Positions 37,562 through 51,394 of a stretch of DNA of 64,000 nt are shown here, piece by piece. The DNA is from Tanytarsus gracilentus. Its lineage: Eukaryota > Arthropoda > Insecta > Diptera > Chironomidae. Below the pieces are notes generated by a model. The model was not told where the DNA came from, did no database searches, and saw only the letters and a list, made by a program, of their open reading frames with translations. Location of the stretch: the NCBI GenBank assembly GCA_038502055.1, contig JAXRKN010000044.1, positions 4,126,001-4,190,000 of the forward strand. Reading direction: 5' to 3'. Each line of letters begins with the position of its first letter. Within the stretch, counting starts at the first letter, position 1. A program made the position numbers and the translations under genes.

Positions 37562-40500
37562 AAATGATTCTCAGAAGTTTTAACGAACAAAATGAATTTA
37601 AATATTAAATTATTTCAGAGGCAGAGGCAGGGCATAAAAATTTAACAAATTTTCAAAAACAAATCTAAATTACCCAAGATTCAAATTTAATTGAAAATAA
37701 AATTTTACCCGTCCACAATCTAGCAAAGATTTAAAAGATCAAAGCATCATAAACTTTTTCTCCTATGAAACAAAATTCATCCCATCTTCAGGGATTACAA
37801 AGATTTTTTTTTTAAATTAAGAATCTGAAATTTATTCTCGAAAGAAGAAAATAAATCTTTACGTTATTAAAAAGAATAGCTCGGAAGCGAGTGAACTAAA
37901 ATAAGATGCGATAAGTTGAGTAAATCTTTAGCATTGACGAAAGCCCCCCTCGCTATTAAGAGCTTCGGACGCTTTTACAAAGCTCATAAAACGAAATCAT
38001 TAGAGAACAATTTACCATTTTCTTTGGTCGCTTTAATTACATTGAAGATGAGAAGCTTCCCTAATAATAAAAAGGGAGAAGTTGAAGTGATTTTAATATG
38101 CCCCAAAAGGGAAGAATTTCATTATTTTCAGTTTAATATGCAGAAAATTTTCATTTTGCGCTAACGATTGAAACTCGCTTCTCTTTCTTCGTACACCCAA
38201 TAGTGAAATTGTGGCACTTGCATAAAGACAGAGAGAGGGGTTGAAAAGTTGTTTCAATTAAGCCCGTGGCAATATGGTGAAGACGATAGCAAATTGACGT
38301 GATGGAGAAGTTTTAATTAGCTTTAATTGTCCACTGTTGAATCCGTCTCTATTCCCATAATCACATAAATAATTGACGAGAGTGATGAAATCTTATCAAA
38401 GTTGATTTCATGCTAAGATTTAATTACAACCCTCGCCGAGGAATTACAACAGCAAATTCAAGTGAAAAACTTTTGTCTCTCTCACTCTCCTGCATAGCGC
38501 GTGATGCAGATGAGAAAAGCAAATTAGTGCGCTATTTATTTTGATAACGTAGAGACGGTCGGGAAAATTGCGCAAAGATTTATATGATCCAGAAAATTCT
38601 AGGGGTTAATCATAAATTTACATTAATGAATAGCGCTCGCATATAGCGCAAAAGTTGTTCTTTTAATTTCATCGCAGTGAGGAAAAGAGAGAACATAGAG
38701 ATTCGAGGCGAATGTAGTCAGCGGGAGAAACATGAGAATTCCAAAGTTTTTAGGCAATTCATATTTTGTCCTTAAATTTTTATAGCGTTCTTTTCATGAG
38801 GAGAAAAAGTTAGTTAAATGTGGTGTTAACGATGTCTGCCAAGGGACATTCGACTGAGATTTTTAGTTATTTTTTTAAAAATACTTCTTCCTGTGATAAA
38901 TTCATAAAAAGTTTTTAAGAGGTGTTGAACTCTAGCTGTGCATCTCTCACAAAGGGCTTAAACTATGACGTGCATTAAAATTTTCAAGGGGCAAAAACTC
39001 CATTTATCTGAAGATTTGTAATTAAGGATAATTATGCTTCGGCACCCCCTCGGATGTTCATTAAAAACTTCAAACATAATTTATTAAACATTGTTTTAAC
39101 TCTTAACTTGCTAGATGTTCATTTCACTCCACTTTATCGTAGTTAAATGACAAAAAATTTCTCTCATTATGTACGCCTTTTGTTTATTGTTACTTTCCTA
39201 ACTTCATTTTACTCCAATACACTCCTCTCATGCTCGCGACTATTTAATAACATTTCACGACTACACTTGAAAAAGTATTGTGTGCGAAATTGCGACTCTA
39301 ACAGAACAGAGGAATAATCAGAAATAATTTTCTTTTCGCTCGAGTTCCTCGCTTTTTTGGTGTATAATTTACCATGCTATAAAAAGCGTAAAAATACTCG
39401 ACTCGTTCATTGCTTTTTGCTCTGTTTGGATTTCGAATGAGAAAAAAAAGGAGGCAAAAATCAATATCAGAATTTATTTTCCTTTTCTCGCTCTTTTTTG
39501 TGGATAGAAGGTGGAACTTTTCACACAGAGCGTCGATATCTGACTCTTTTTCGCAAAATAATTAAGTGTGATGATTAAAATGTGAGGATAATTTTAAGTA
39601 GAAATCAATTAGAGGGAATTTAAGTGCTGTTTTCGAGAGTTTAAATATAAGATATAATTTTGAGACAATTATACAAGTCGGAATTACATGAATGATGAGA
39701 GTTAAATACAAAGGGAGTGAAGCTTTGGTATTATGAGTAATTTAATGATTTAAATTAATGATAAATTTCTTATTATATTTTTATCAAGTGTGAATTTATA
39801 TAATTTATGAGTTGACAATATTAAACCAGAGCTTCCCACCCTTGACTAAAGTCGATTAAGATTCATATAATTATTATGTAGGGTTGTAGTAAAAAGCCAA
39901 AATGTCTGGTTGGAGTGTTTATTCAAAGGTCAGTTTATATAGTCACAAGTAGATTGATTTATATTGTGCGTGATAACTTTTTTCCTTCAAACGTTAGCTT
40001 TAAACTTGTATGCGGAAATATTACCTTTATCAATAGAAGTTCTTGATTATAATCGAGAGAACTTCGAGTAAAAATTAATTGCTAATTTTTAAACTTTTGC
40101 TAATCTTGCAATTTTGCAATGAAATCTTCTACTCGAATATTTACAGCCAGACACATCTTAAGTAATTTTACACTCACTTTAATTTCCGTCTGCGAAGGTA
40201 CAACCTACATAAAACTGTAACGAGAAGTGCGTGCAACAAAGACATCAAGCCAAGGTTACCTCATGCATATCTAATTAAACATCTTTCCAGCATAAAGCGA
40301 CTTATCGTGTAATTACAACGAGGAAAAACAGTTTAGCAGCGGTTTAAATGTATTTACAGTGTTTATTGTCAATCTCAGTAAATTTATGAGGTTCGAGAAA
40401 TTTTATGATTATTTTATTGGATAGGCTCTAAATCTAAATAGTGTGTGCAAAAAAATTCTTTGAAAAAATGAATCAAATGCAGTCAATTTCCTACTCCCCT

Positions 40501-41219
40501 CTGGCTGGTCATAAAACCCCTTTTCAATTTCTCTCAGAATCAATATTAAAGATTTTAAATTATCGCTTCAAAGAGAAGTGAATCACAAAAAGTTTTATTG
40601 TCGATAAATGTGAAGTTGACTTACTGAAGAGCGCATCCAATGTTTGACATTTTCCATCCATACACAATTTATATATCGATTTTCATCCCTTTTTCTGAGA
40701 TCTCTATCTATAAAATCTTATCAAGTATGAAAAGCTTCCTTTTTCTATTTTAATGCTATTTGATGAATTTAGTACGAGTTAGAATTTTCCCTTCATTGAA
40801 GCATAAAGAAATGGAATTTCCTTCTCCTACTGCTCTATATTCTCATGCTCTTGTGAAAAAAATCATAATTTTCCCAACAATGCCGATATTAATGAAAAGA
40901 AAATTTCAATGTGACAGTATTTGATTGATGATTTATTAGATTTAGATTCAAGGCTGCTCATGTGAACGATAGAGGAAAAATGTTCTCGGGAGAGTCATAA
41001 AAAATTTATAAACTTTAGAAATAATGAAAATAGGAAAAAAAAATTATTATTGAAGTAAATCAAAGATTTGAGATTAATTGATCAATGGGGGAAAAAATTT
41101 GATTGAAGTGTTTTATTGCGTTTGGAAAAAAATTATTCAATATGATTTTCACTGAGTCTGCGACTTGGACACCGCAAAATAATATGCATATTAATATACA
41201 AAATAATATAATATTAAAA

Positions 41220-41475
<256 letters not shown>

Positions 41476-42364
41476 TTTTCACTTTTGTTGATTTAGCAGT
41501 TCAAGGGGTGTGGAATTGTTTATAAATTTTTTATGTACTCTTTTCTTTATTTACTAAAAGTCTCTCGTCGTCCGTAACAAAAATTCACATCATGGACTAA
41601 AGTGCAAAATAAATAACTATTGCAAAGCGAGCTATTGTAATTTTGTAATTTCTGGAAAATTTAAAGATAATCAAGCTTTATTTACTCTAACCTCGTGCAT
41701 AATGTATCGAAAAGGTTCACATCAATTTTCACTAGCGGAAGCTCAGAAATTATTACGAGCAGAAAAAATAATTACATAATTTTCAAAAGTGTTTTTCTAA
41801 TTAGAGCTTTCCTCGAATTTTCCAACACGTCATGAGCATTTCGATGTCATCAAAGGATTTAGTGCAGAGATCTCATTAGTCTTTCAGTCTTGACTGAAGA
41901 TGATAACGCAGCATTGGAAAGGATTCAAAATGAATTATTTAGTGATGAAAATAAATTTTCATTTTATGTTGGCAACGATGCGGGAATGGAGGAGAGCGAA
42001 GGGAAAAAAACTCTTTTTCTCATTTTCTCTTTCCGCAAGAAACTTTTTGCTTCTTTTAAGAAAACACCCATAGCACAAAATGCAGAAAGAAAATATATAT
42101 TATATTTTTTTGTGCTAGCAAATTTTTCTTGCTAACGTGTTTCCTCCGAACGTTGAAATGGTGTGAGTTGCAGAAGTAAAAAGAAAATGATTGATGTAGC
42201 AACAATGATTTTCTGGAGAATGTTTTCTTTTCCATACTCACCGAGTACCAAATGCTTACGTTTCAGCGAGGACTCTCATTTCTCATGCTGTGGCTAGAAG
42301 TGTCCTTTTCTATTTTTTCTCTCTCTCTTTCATGCAATAATTAGGGATCCTAGGTGAATACGGA

Positions 42365-42384
42365 GGTGATCACCGGTGATCACC
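42365..42384. repeat. Perfect 20-bp palindrome
   Basis: GGTGATCACCGGTGATCACC equals its own reverse complement and is itself two copies of the palindrome GGTGATCACC. It is set in AT-rich DNA just before a homopolymer tract. It may be one end of a repeat element whose other end is lost, or a dimeric protein-binding site; neither can be shown here. Confidence 0.8.
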
Positions 42385-42447
42385 GAAACTTTTGTCCCCG
42401 GGAATAACTAATTTTTTTTGGGGAAAAGGGGAAAAAAACAAAAAATT

Positions 42448-42504
42448 TTATTTTTTTTTTTTTATTTTTTTTAAAAAAAAAAAAATTAAAAAAAAAAAAA
42501 AAAA

Positions 42505-42600
<96 letters not shown>

Positions 42601-42640
42601 TAAATTTTTTTAAAAATTAAAAAAAAAAAAAAAAAATAAA
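42448..42640. repeat. Mixed poly-A / poly-T homopolymer tract
   Basis: About 190 bases consist of A runs with short T interruptions, following a G/A patch (GGGGAAAAGGGGAAAAAAAC near 42420). The third such tract in the window. Confidence 0.85.
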
Positions 42641-45102
42641 ATAAACAAAAAAAGAGGAAAAAGAAAATTCAATTGAATCAATAAATTTGCACATGTTGCC
42701 TGATTTTTACTTTAGAAAAAAAATTTATCTGCCGAAATGGACCTTTTTCAGTACTTCGATTATCTCTCGATTTTTTCACCCAAAGTTAAATATTTTTTTT
42801 CGACACTTTACTACAAAAAATAAATTTCATAGATTGCTATGAAGTTTTTTCACAAAATTGTTATGTGGTTTGCAAATATTTGCTTTTTGGACTCTTTATT
42901 CAGGGATTTTTGTTTGGAATGTTTTAAAAAAATTTTTAATCAATTTAATTTTCATGTAAAACAACAACATAAACTCAAGCTATCTTTGACTCGCATGTGC
43001 AGCCTGAAAATTATCTTCGACGCTGGTTTAATTTAATTTCCTTTTTTGGTTAAAAATTCAAATTCAATTTCAGACATTTTATCGCCTTTAAGCACATCCA
43101 TTATGAAAGTTCACCAGTAGCTTGTGTAAGGTAAATTCTACATATGTCTCCTGAGATACCTCGATAAACCTATGTATTGTTTATATAGGAAATTTGCTTC
43201 AATAAATCCACATTAGACATAATGGAAACATCTCTTCTATTCGGAATTAATTTAGAGTGTACACTATTGAATTATTTGCTGGGAAGACTTAGAGAATAAT
43301 TTTTAATGTTTTGCTCACAATAAAGTCCTCTCTACCCGCCTCACCTGTCATCCTCCATTATTGTAAATTATTCAGACTCATTAACGTAGATTTGCACAAA
43401 TCATTCTTGTTGAAGCACCGCAACATCTATTTTCATTATATAGAAATAATACAAAACTCTCTTTCCCTATCGTTTCGCTCGTTGTTTACCCAAAAAAACA
43501 TTATATTCACTGTCACATCTTCTTGTTGCTAAGTGGATGATAAATTATTAAATGAAAAGTATGTGCTGCTGAAAGAGAGGAGCAAGAGTGGGGAAAAATG
43601 TTTCACTGCAAATGTCTGTCATGTTAGTGAGGGGGGAAGGACGAGAAATACTTTCAATGAATATATTTTTTATTTATTTCAGCCAGCAGCAGTGACTTTA
43701 TTTCATAATTTTTTACACTCTCTGCTCCCCTTTTTTCATTTCTAATTTCTAGGCTTTATAATTTTATCTTTCCACATTCGTACATCATTATTATAGAGAC
43801 GACATCTCTGCCTGCAATATTGATGAGATTTGAGTTGTGGAAATTTTTTTTATGTATTTTTGCGAGAGCAGTAATGATATTTATGTATGTGTGTATGTAT
43901 CACATGCGTTGATTTACGTTCCAAATGATACTTTATTCACTCGCTCTTACTCAAAGCAACCCCTATAGCATGTGATGGTGGAATATGTAGCGTGTAAAGT
44001 TGAAGTTTTTATTACCTTTGCTTTCATGTTTCGTAATCTCATAAATTGCACATCATTTTTAAGGAATGATGAACTCTTTTAATGTAATTGATTGCGTTGG
44101 TGAAAAAAAATATAAACTGAAAAATCTCGGGAAAATTTCATTTGACGTGTTTTTACTTTATTGAAGAAAGTTTCTGTTAAAGCTTTTGTTGAAAGTTTTA
44201 AATTAAAATTTTCAGGGGGTGGAAAACTCGCTTGCAGTTTTATCACGGTTGAAATATTTTTAAACTTTTTTAATTTTTAAATTCAATTAACCTAAGACTA
44301 AAGGGGTGGGAAACTCTCAGTAATAAAATTTTAAAATATTTCTTAAAAATTGTGTTCAAAAATGAAAAAAGCAAATTTCACCGAAATATTGTTTGAATCC
44401 TTGACTTTAACGTGACACAAAACTTTAAGATGCTCAAATTAGTGTCTTAATTAAAATTGCTCATTTACTGGAAAATAATATTTTATGAAAACGAATTGAG
44501 ATGCAAAATTCATTACATTTTCCTTATTTACAAGCATATTTCACATACAGTAATAACACACTACAGGCAGTTGACAAAATGTCACATCTGATAAAATGCC
44601 TTTTTGGCTACAAGCTCCATAAATATATATACACATTTCTCCAAACATTTCTCCAAACATACTCACTCAAATATTGTGTCATATTGTATCAAGAAAACAG
44701 CGAAAGATTGTTTATACAACACCAAAAATAAAATTAATTCGTGTTTGCCAGCTCCATGTTTGATTGAAATGTTTTCCCCATCAGAACTTTTTTCTTCTCT
44801 AACTCTAGGTTTCCTCACTCTGCACTATCACGTTAGCACGACTGTGTGTATGTGTGTCAGTAATAATAAATCGCTGCAGGAAAAAATCTATATTGAATTC
44901 ATATTTATTTAATTTATTACCGTTTCATTCGTTATGTTTGCTATTGTTTTTCATTTTCATCTAGATGTGAAAATTTTTCCACGTAGTTTACGCGGCGAGG
45001 GTTGAAGAGTCTACTAGATATCGCACATGTATATGCTCGCAATTTGATTTCGGCATGCAATCAGTTTTCATACTTACCTCGAAATGAAATAAATATAAAT
45101 GT

Positions 45103-45298
45103 GAGGGGGTTGGACACGTGCCGACAATTATGAATTAATTAATTTTTTATCTAGCGATCTAAATTTGACGTCAGATAAATTTTAATCCCATAAATTATAA
45201 TTCAACTAGATTTGAAAAAATTTATCAGATTTTTTTTAAAACTATATTTTCGTTAATTAAAAAATTAAAAAAATTAATTCAAAAGTGTCCGCCCCCTC
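45103..45298. repeat. Inverted-repeat element with GAGGGGG...GGACAC ends (MITE-like)
   Basis: GAGGGGGTTGGACAC at 45103-45117 is opposed by GTGTCCGCCCCCTC at 45285-45298, whose reverse complement GAGGGGGCGGACAC matches it with one mismatch and one gap. The interior (about 167 bases) is AT-rich and noncoding. Both outer flanks also read ATGTGA toward the element, so the inversion may extend a little further. Confidence 0.55.
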
Positions 45299-48200
45299 GT
45301 CACATTCTCGCTCCAACCAGAAATGTATGCATGTTATGTCGAGGAAAGCTGAAAGTTAGAACGAAAATGAATTGAGTTTTCCCACTCTCCTCACACTCGA
45401 CGCCATCGAATGCTATACACAGCCTCTGGTTTCAATTAGAAGTCATTCTGTTTATTTTTCCTCTCACCCTCCTGATTTTGATTGCGTAAGACGGAAAAAA
45501 GTTTCTCATTTGGGGAAAATGAGCTAAACGAATTTGTAAGTTCTTCAATGTCCCAAAATGCTTTTTATTCGAAAGAGTACGAAAAAAATCACAACATGTA
45601 CTTTTGCTAGAGCATAAGAGTATGAAATAATTTTCAGTTCATTAAACAGAATTCTCTTTCAAACTTCCTTACGCTTCTTATGAATCAAATCACATGCTCC
45701 AGTCGAGTGACTTTGTCGGCAAGTGTGCAGCGTAGTTCAAGAAAAAATACATCGAGATCGTTATTGATTTCCAACCGTTTTAAAATGGTTTAGAGGACTC
45801 TCGAGACTATGTACGAATATTGTGCTCAATGATTTGCAAAAATGTGGCTGATGAAAAACATTTTCGTGCTCATACTTTGTGGCATGCAAACATGAAATTA
45901 TTCCATCTATATATGTATGAGTATGATTCTCACAAATCGTGTTAGCATGACCATTTCTTAATGCCTGATAAAGAAATGTATCGATTTTCTCCATTTGACT
46001 TACACCTTTAATTTTTCCTGGAAATCTTAAATAAAATTTTAAATTCAAAGAAATATAAATTTTTAAATGTTTATTTCATACAAACATGAAAGTGTTTTTA
46101 TAATAATTTAATTCTTAACAAACATCAGGAATTTTTTTCTTTCAGTTATCGAGCTTTACATCTTACAATCGATAATAATCTTAACAATATTTACAAGTTA
46201 TCGGAATTTACCAAAAAGTGTGTGTCTATTTTTCGCTAAGTACATTTCAAGATTTTTTTTCAAAAATTGAGTTCAGCAAACTCAAAAATATTTTTCAAAA
46301 CTTTTTTACAGTAAACTTTGAATTATGAAAACAGAAAAATTTCATTTCTGTGGTAACGTTTGATTGAGACTTAAGAGGGTGGGACATGTTCTATACTAGA
46401 ATGTTCATTTGAAACTATAAAAATGTAGGATTTAAAAAAATTAAATTTTCTTCCTCTCTTGAGCTTCTTGCTTTAGGAATTTTTATTAAAAAACTATTTT
46501 TAAAACATATAAATTGAGTTATTAAGTGATATTTTATGTTTATATTCAGTCTCATTTCAATTTTTTTTCTCTAAATATTTATCATTCAGTTGCAATTTCA
46601 GGATGATTAGGTTATCTTTTGTGCATGATCCCGATCCAAGAATCAAAAAAGTAAATTTTCTTTCTCATGTTCATGCATGAAATGTGATTTTTACCATTCG
46701 AAAAAAAAGGGAAAGACATTTCCATTCGGTATTTTCTCTACACTCCTCTATTTCACATCAGACTAAAAACGCGATTGAAAGAAATAGAGCAAACACGAGT
46801 TTTTACGTATATATTGATTTTTTCTTATGTTGTTTTTCTCACTGATATTTTCTTTTGAAGCTCTTTTATGTGAAATTATAATAAGAGAAAAAATTGAGCA
46901 TCTCATGCAGTGTCTGTGAATTATTAAATTCGTTTTCATTATTAATGTTTTTTTTTTTGAGAAAGTCTCAAGCATTTTAAACAATAAATAAATTAATGAA
47001 GAGTTTTCTTTCATCATATAATTTTTAATGTTTTTTTCCGCATCGTTTGTTGCGTATTTAGGAAGTTTATCTCACTTTAAATTTAACACTTTGTGAGCTC
47101 ATCAAAATAGTTTTTAACTTTTCTATGCGACTCGACTCACTTTTGTTGTAAACTCCTCAGTTTAGATCGTGAGTTTGAGATAAATAAAGTGAAGAAGTTC
47201 ATTGGAGCTCATCAAAAACTGCGACAAGAGTGACTGAATAAAAGAAAGCGTGCACTTCTTTCAAGAAACCCTCTTCAGATGTAATGAGGAAAATCCTCTC
47301 TTTAATAATAGAATCAAAAGTTTGCAGCACTTAAGTTACAGCTTTTAGACAGTAACAAGCATTATCGAGTAAGAGAGAGAAAAAAACAATAGAATTTCTA
47401 ATTCGCATTTCGTGAAGCCCATTAAATTGACTTGAATACATAAGGAGAAATGAGAGCGGAAAACAAGTGAATAAAACGTCAATAATATTGATTATTCACG
47501 GATAGCAGTATAATATTTTATTATTGGAGCAGTCTAAAGATAGGCGAGATTCATAAATCTCTTGCGATTGTCTTTAACATAAAATCTGTGTGTTGGAGGG
47601 GGAGAGAAAAATGGAATTGAATAAAGGCAAGGTACAGGATAATGAAAGAAGCCATTTTCCGATGTTTATGACAGCGACATTCTATGATTTTGATTTTCCT
47701 TCCCACATGTACAACGCGTGACATTTGTCTTTTGCCGAAAAAAAAAATTCGCTATGAAAAGGGGAAATGATGCTAAAGAAGTAAAAAAAAAAGAATTTTT
47801 GTGTTTGTTCATTTCTCTTCAAATACAGAAGGATTTGTGTATGCGCACCCTATCTCACTTTTAAATATTTGATGACTCTTCTGCCTTTTCTCGTTATGTT
47901 TTCCGATTTCCATAAGATTGAAGGTATACAAAAACGTTTATGTATAACGTGCACAGCAGTTTTTCTCAATACACAATAAAAAAGAATAAACATTTCGGAG
48001 TGGAAGTAATGCCGACGCAATTTAGAAATTTATTTGTATAGGAGTGCGAGGTTGAAAACTTTAACTCGTTTAGGGATTTAGTTCTGCCTATTTTATTTCT
48101 AACTATCATTCAAATAATCGATCGAAAGCTAAAATACGGTTATCCTTTTCTAAGCGTAATCATTTGCTAGTAATCGAGCCAATTAAATCGCATAATTAGC

Positions 48201-51200
48201 TGTAAATATTTTAGAAGCGTAAGGAAATTCCTTCAATATCGCGTTTTTGAAACGAAGTCAAGGGCGAAAATCATCATTATAAAGAGAGAGAAAAAGAAAG
48301 ACATTATCAGAACGGAATAGCGGAATAGAGAGAAAAGAACATCAACGGTATTACGTGAAAATTGCAAGTATTTTCCCAATTTATTTAATTAACCGAAAGA
48401 TATTTGCGATTTTCCTCTCCACGCTTCTGGTGAGAACATTTAAAGTGTCTTGAAGTAAGCTTCTTATCTTCTCTCTCTCTCCCCCCCTCATTCAGGATGG
48501 ATTATTATATTTTTGCCTTTTCTGTAAAGCATTGTTCATTAGTAACATTCAAGGAAATGCGAGTGGGAGAAGGAGTTGAATTATCACGAAAATTAATGAA
48601 ATCTCTCACCAAAGTGGAATTTTTCTTTCACAACTTCCATTAAGTAACGAGAATTGAAAGTGTGTGACTACAAAAGCACCTCATATATTCCTTTCATCCC
48701 TCTTTTAAAATACATATTGTGTTTCTTTTTCTTTATACTGTAAATGACATTTTTGAGGTTAAAATCTCAGAAAACCTCTCTCAGCACCAGCATACACAAA
48801 AAGCAACCGAGAGTTCTGAAGTATGACATGACAATGGGAGAAAAATAAGAGTATATAAAGCAAGTTTAAATTAAAAAATATCGTTGATGAAAATGAAAAC
48901 GTACAAAAACAGCTTGTGGGTGATTTATAAGCGATTCTGATCTAATGATGTTTAAGCATCTTTAATCTTTTTTTTTTGTTGTTATCATAGCAGCAGCATT
49001 ATGAACCGCCCTCGCAGCACAAAGTTGATGCAACCTTAGATGATCCAGAGTAAAAACATTTAAAGCTGCAAAAAGACCTTTTCTGCCCTCTGCTTCACTT
49101 TAGGATTATTAAAAAGAGATTAAGAAAATTATTTGGGCAGGCAAATGTTCCGTATTTGCGCATAAAATTAAAGTATTGATGTAAGATCTTTTACAGACTT
49201 GATTTTCTAGTTTCTGAATAAAATTATTTTAAAAAGCAAAGGGGAAGATATTTGGAATAAAATTTTAAACTGTTACGAAATCCAAAATTATCATTTTAGT
49301 AGAAAAAAAATCAAAATCAATTAAACCCGAGTGCTTCACCCCTTCTTTTTTTTGCTTCCCCCTCATCTATAAATTTTTCCTTCCTCCATAATTTTAATTT
49401 ATGTTAAGATGAAATCACTTTGAAAATCAATCGACATTTTTCGAGAGAGAAAATTTATGTAGACTACATTATGTATTTCTCACATCGCCTTCCTCCTTAT
49501 TTAAAATTCTGTATTTCGTTGCCAAAAAAAAATAGAGAGAAAAGATTCGCCTCATTAATTTGATTTTTAAGCGGGGGCGAAAGAACGATAAGGCGAAAAT
49601 AGACGAGGAAAATTTTAGAGAAACAATTAATTGATAATGACTGGCACAATTATAAGAGATTTCACTTCCCTTCTCTTTTGTACTCGACAACAAAATCAAT
49701 GCGTTTCGCTTGATGTGACTTGAGTTGCGAGCTATTAATTTTTTTCTTTCTTGCGTGATGGCGTCACTTCAAGATATTTTCTTTTTCAGTGATACAATTG
49801 ATTGGACACGCAAGAATGAACTTGAAAATAGTGTTAGATATTTTTAGATTGTTCGATAACAATCGGGGAGCTCTTAATGTAAATGTTGAAAGACCACTAA
49901 ATTTTAATTGAACCAAAGAGATAAGAGAATCTCCATCGAAAAATGTTTATTTTGTACCGCAAAGTGTAAACGAAATAATGACAATGAGAAGAAGATGAGA
50001 GAGCATGGGAACAACTTTAAATACCGTGTCATTGTACTTCAACTTCCGCTCAACTCACCGCAATATGAGGTTAGATTGTTTGGTTTGAGAGGAATTTTTA
50101 CCTAACGAGATTTTTCTCACATTCGCACGAAATTAATTAAAAAAATCCATAACTGCAGAGCTGTGCAGATCCTTCGAGTGGAAAATGAGAGAAAAGAGAC
50201 ATTTACGGTTGCCTTCGTCTCGAATAGAAGACACGCACATTACATTTTTCACGGTTTGTTTCTTTTGGCTCTATTTTGCTTCCTTATTCAAGATGCGTCC
50301 TCGAGACTAAAAAGGAGCATGTAATGCGAGAGTCATGGAGGGTACGATGCTTCAGCACACAGTAAAAGATTAGAAAATAAGATGTTGATGTGTACATGAA
50401 AATATATTTCCTAGCCACATCACGAGGATGAAATTTTACATTGAAAAATTGCCACAATGGCTCATAGTCATTACTCTTCCACAATAGCCTCTCGTTTCGG
50501 GTTTTTTTAACCACACAACGCAACGTCCATTTTGTTTTCATTAACATTTCAACACATTTTCCATCTCATCGCTTGTCAACATCTCGTTACCGGTGAGAGG
50601 CTTCTTTTCTATGTCCGATTTCAGTTTTATGACCTCACGTGCACATTAAATGACAATGGGAAACATTTCCATATACATGTGTCATTCGCTTTTACATCCC
50701 TCCTTCTTCTCATTCGTTTTACTGTCTTGCGGATTAAATGCCGTCTTTACAGTTTTACAATTTTAATTTATATTTATCGATATTTCTTTTTTTTATGGAG
50801 GGCTAACTTTTAAAAGAATTAAGTGCACAATTTAGAAAAATTTAATTTCAGAGTTAAGTCGATAAAAATCTTTAAAAATTAAGTGATGAAAGAAAAAATA
50901 AAATTAAAAAAGTTTTTCCATTGCTTTTCATTTACTTTTCTTTCTCCCGACACTTTGAGACTCATTTTAAATTTCATATTTAGTTTTCAGTACAATGATT
51001 CATTTCCTAATATGTGTTTGTTCCTTTTTCGAACAATGATCTTAACATGTAAGTAACAAATGTCTATTTACACAATTTGAAAATTTTCTTTCGCTCATAA
51101 AACCAACAACTTGACATTTTATGCTGTTCATTTCGAACTCTTGTTCTCCTCTATACGCTATGTTTATCTTAAACAACGACAATTTAATAAATGTATCAAA

Positions 51201-51394
51201 TACAATTAGGTTTTCGAATGAATACATGAATATCTTCATCACCTCTCTTTTTTACTTCTTCTTGTGGTGGAGGAAAACTTTTAGAATTGAAATTGTTAAT
51301 CGTATCATTAAGATTTTGTCCTCACTTTCTCTAAAATGTGACTTACGAGCGTTACGTCGATTTAAATCAGATTAAAACTTTATCTGGTCGAATA

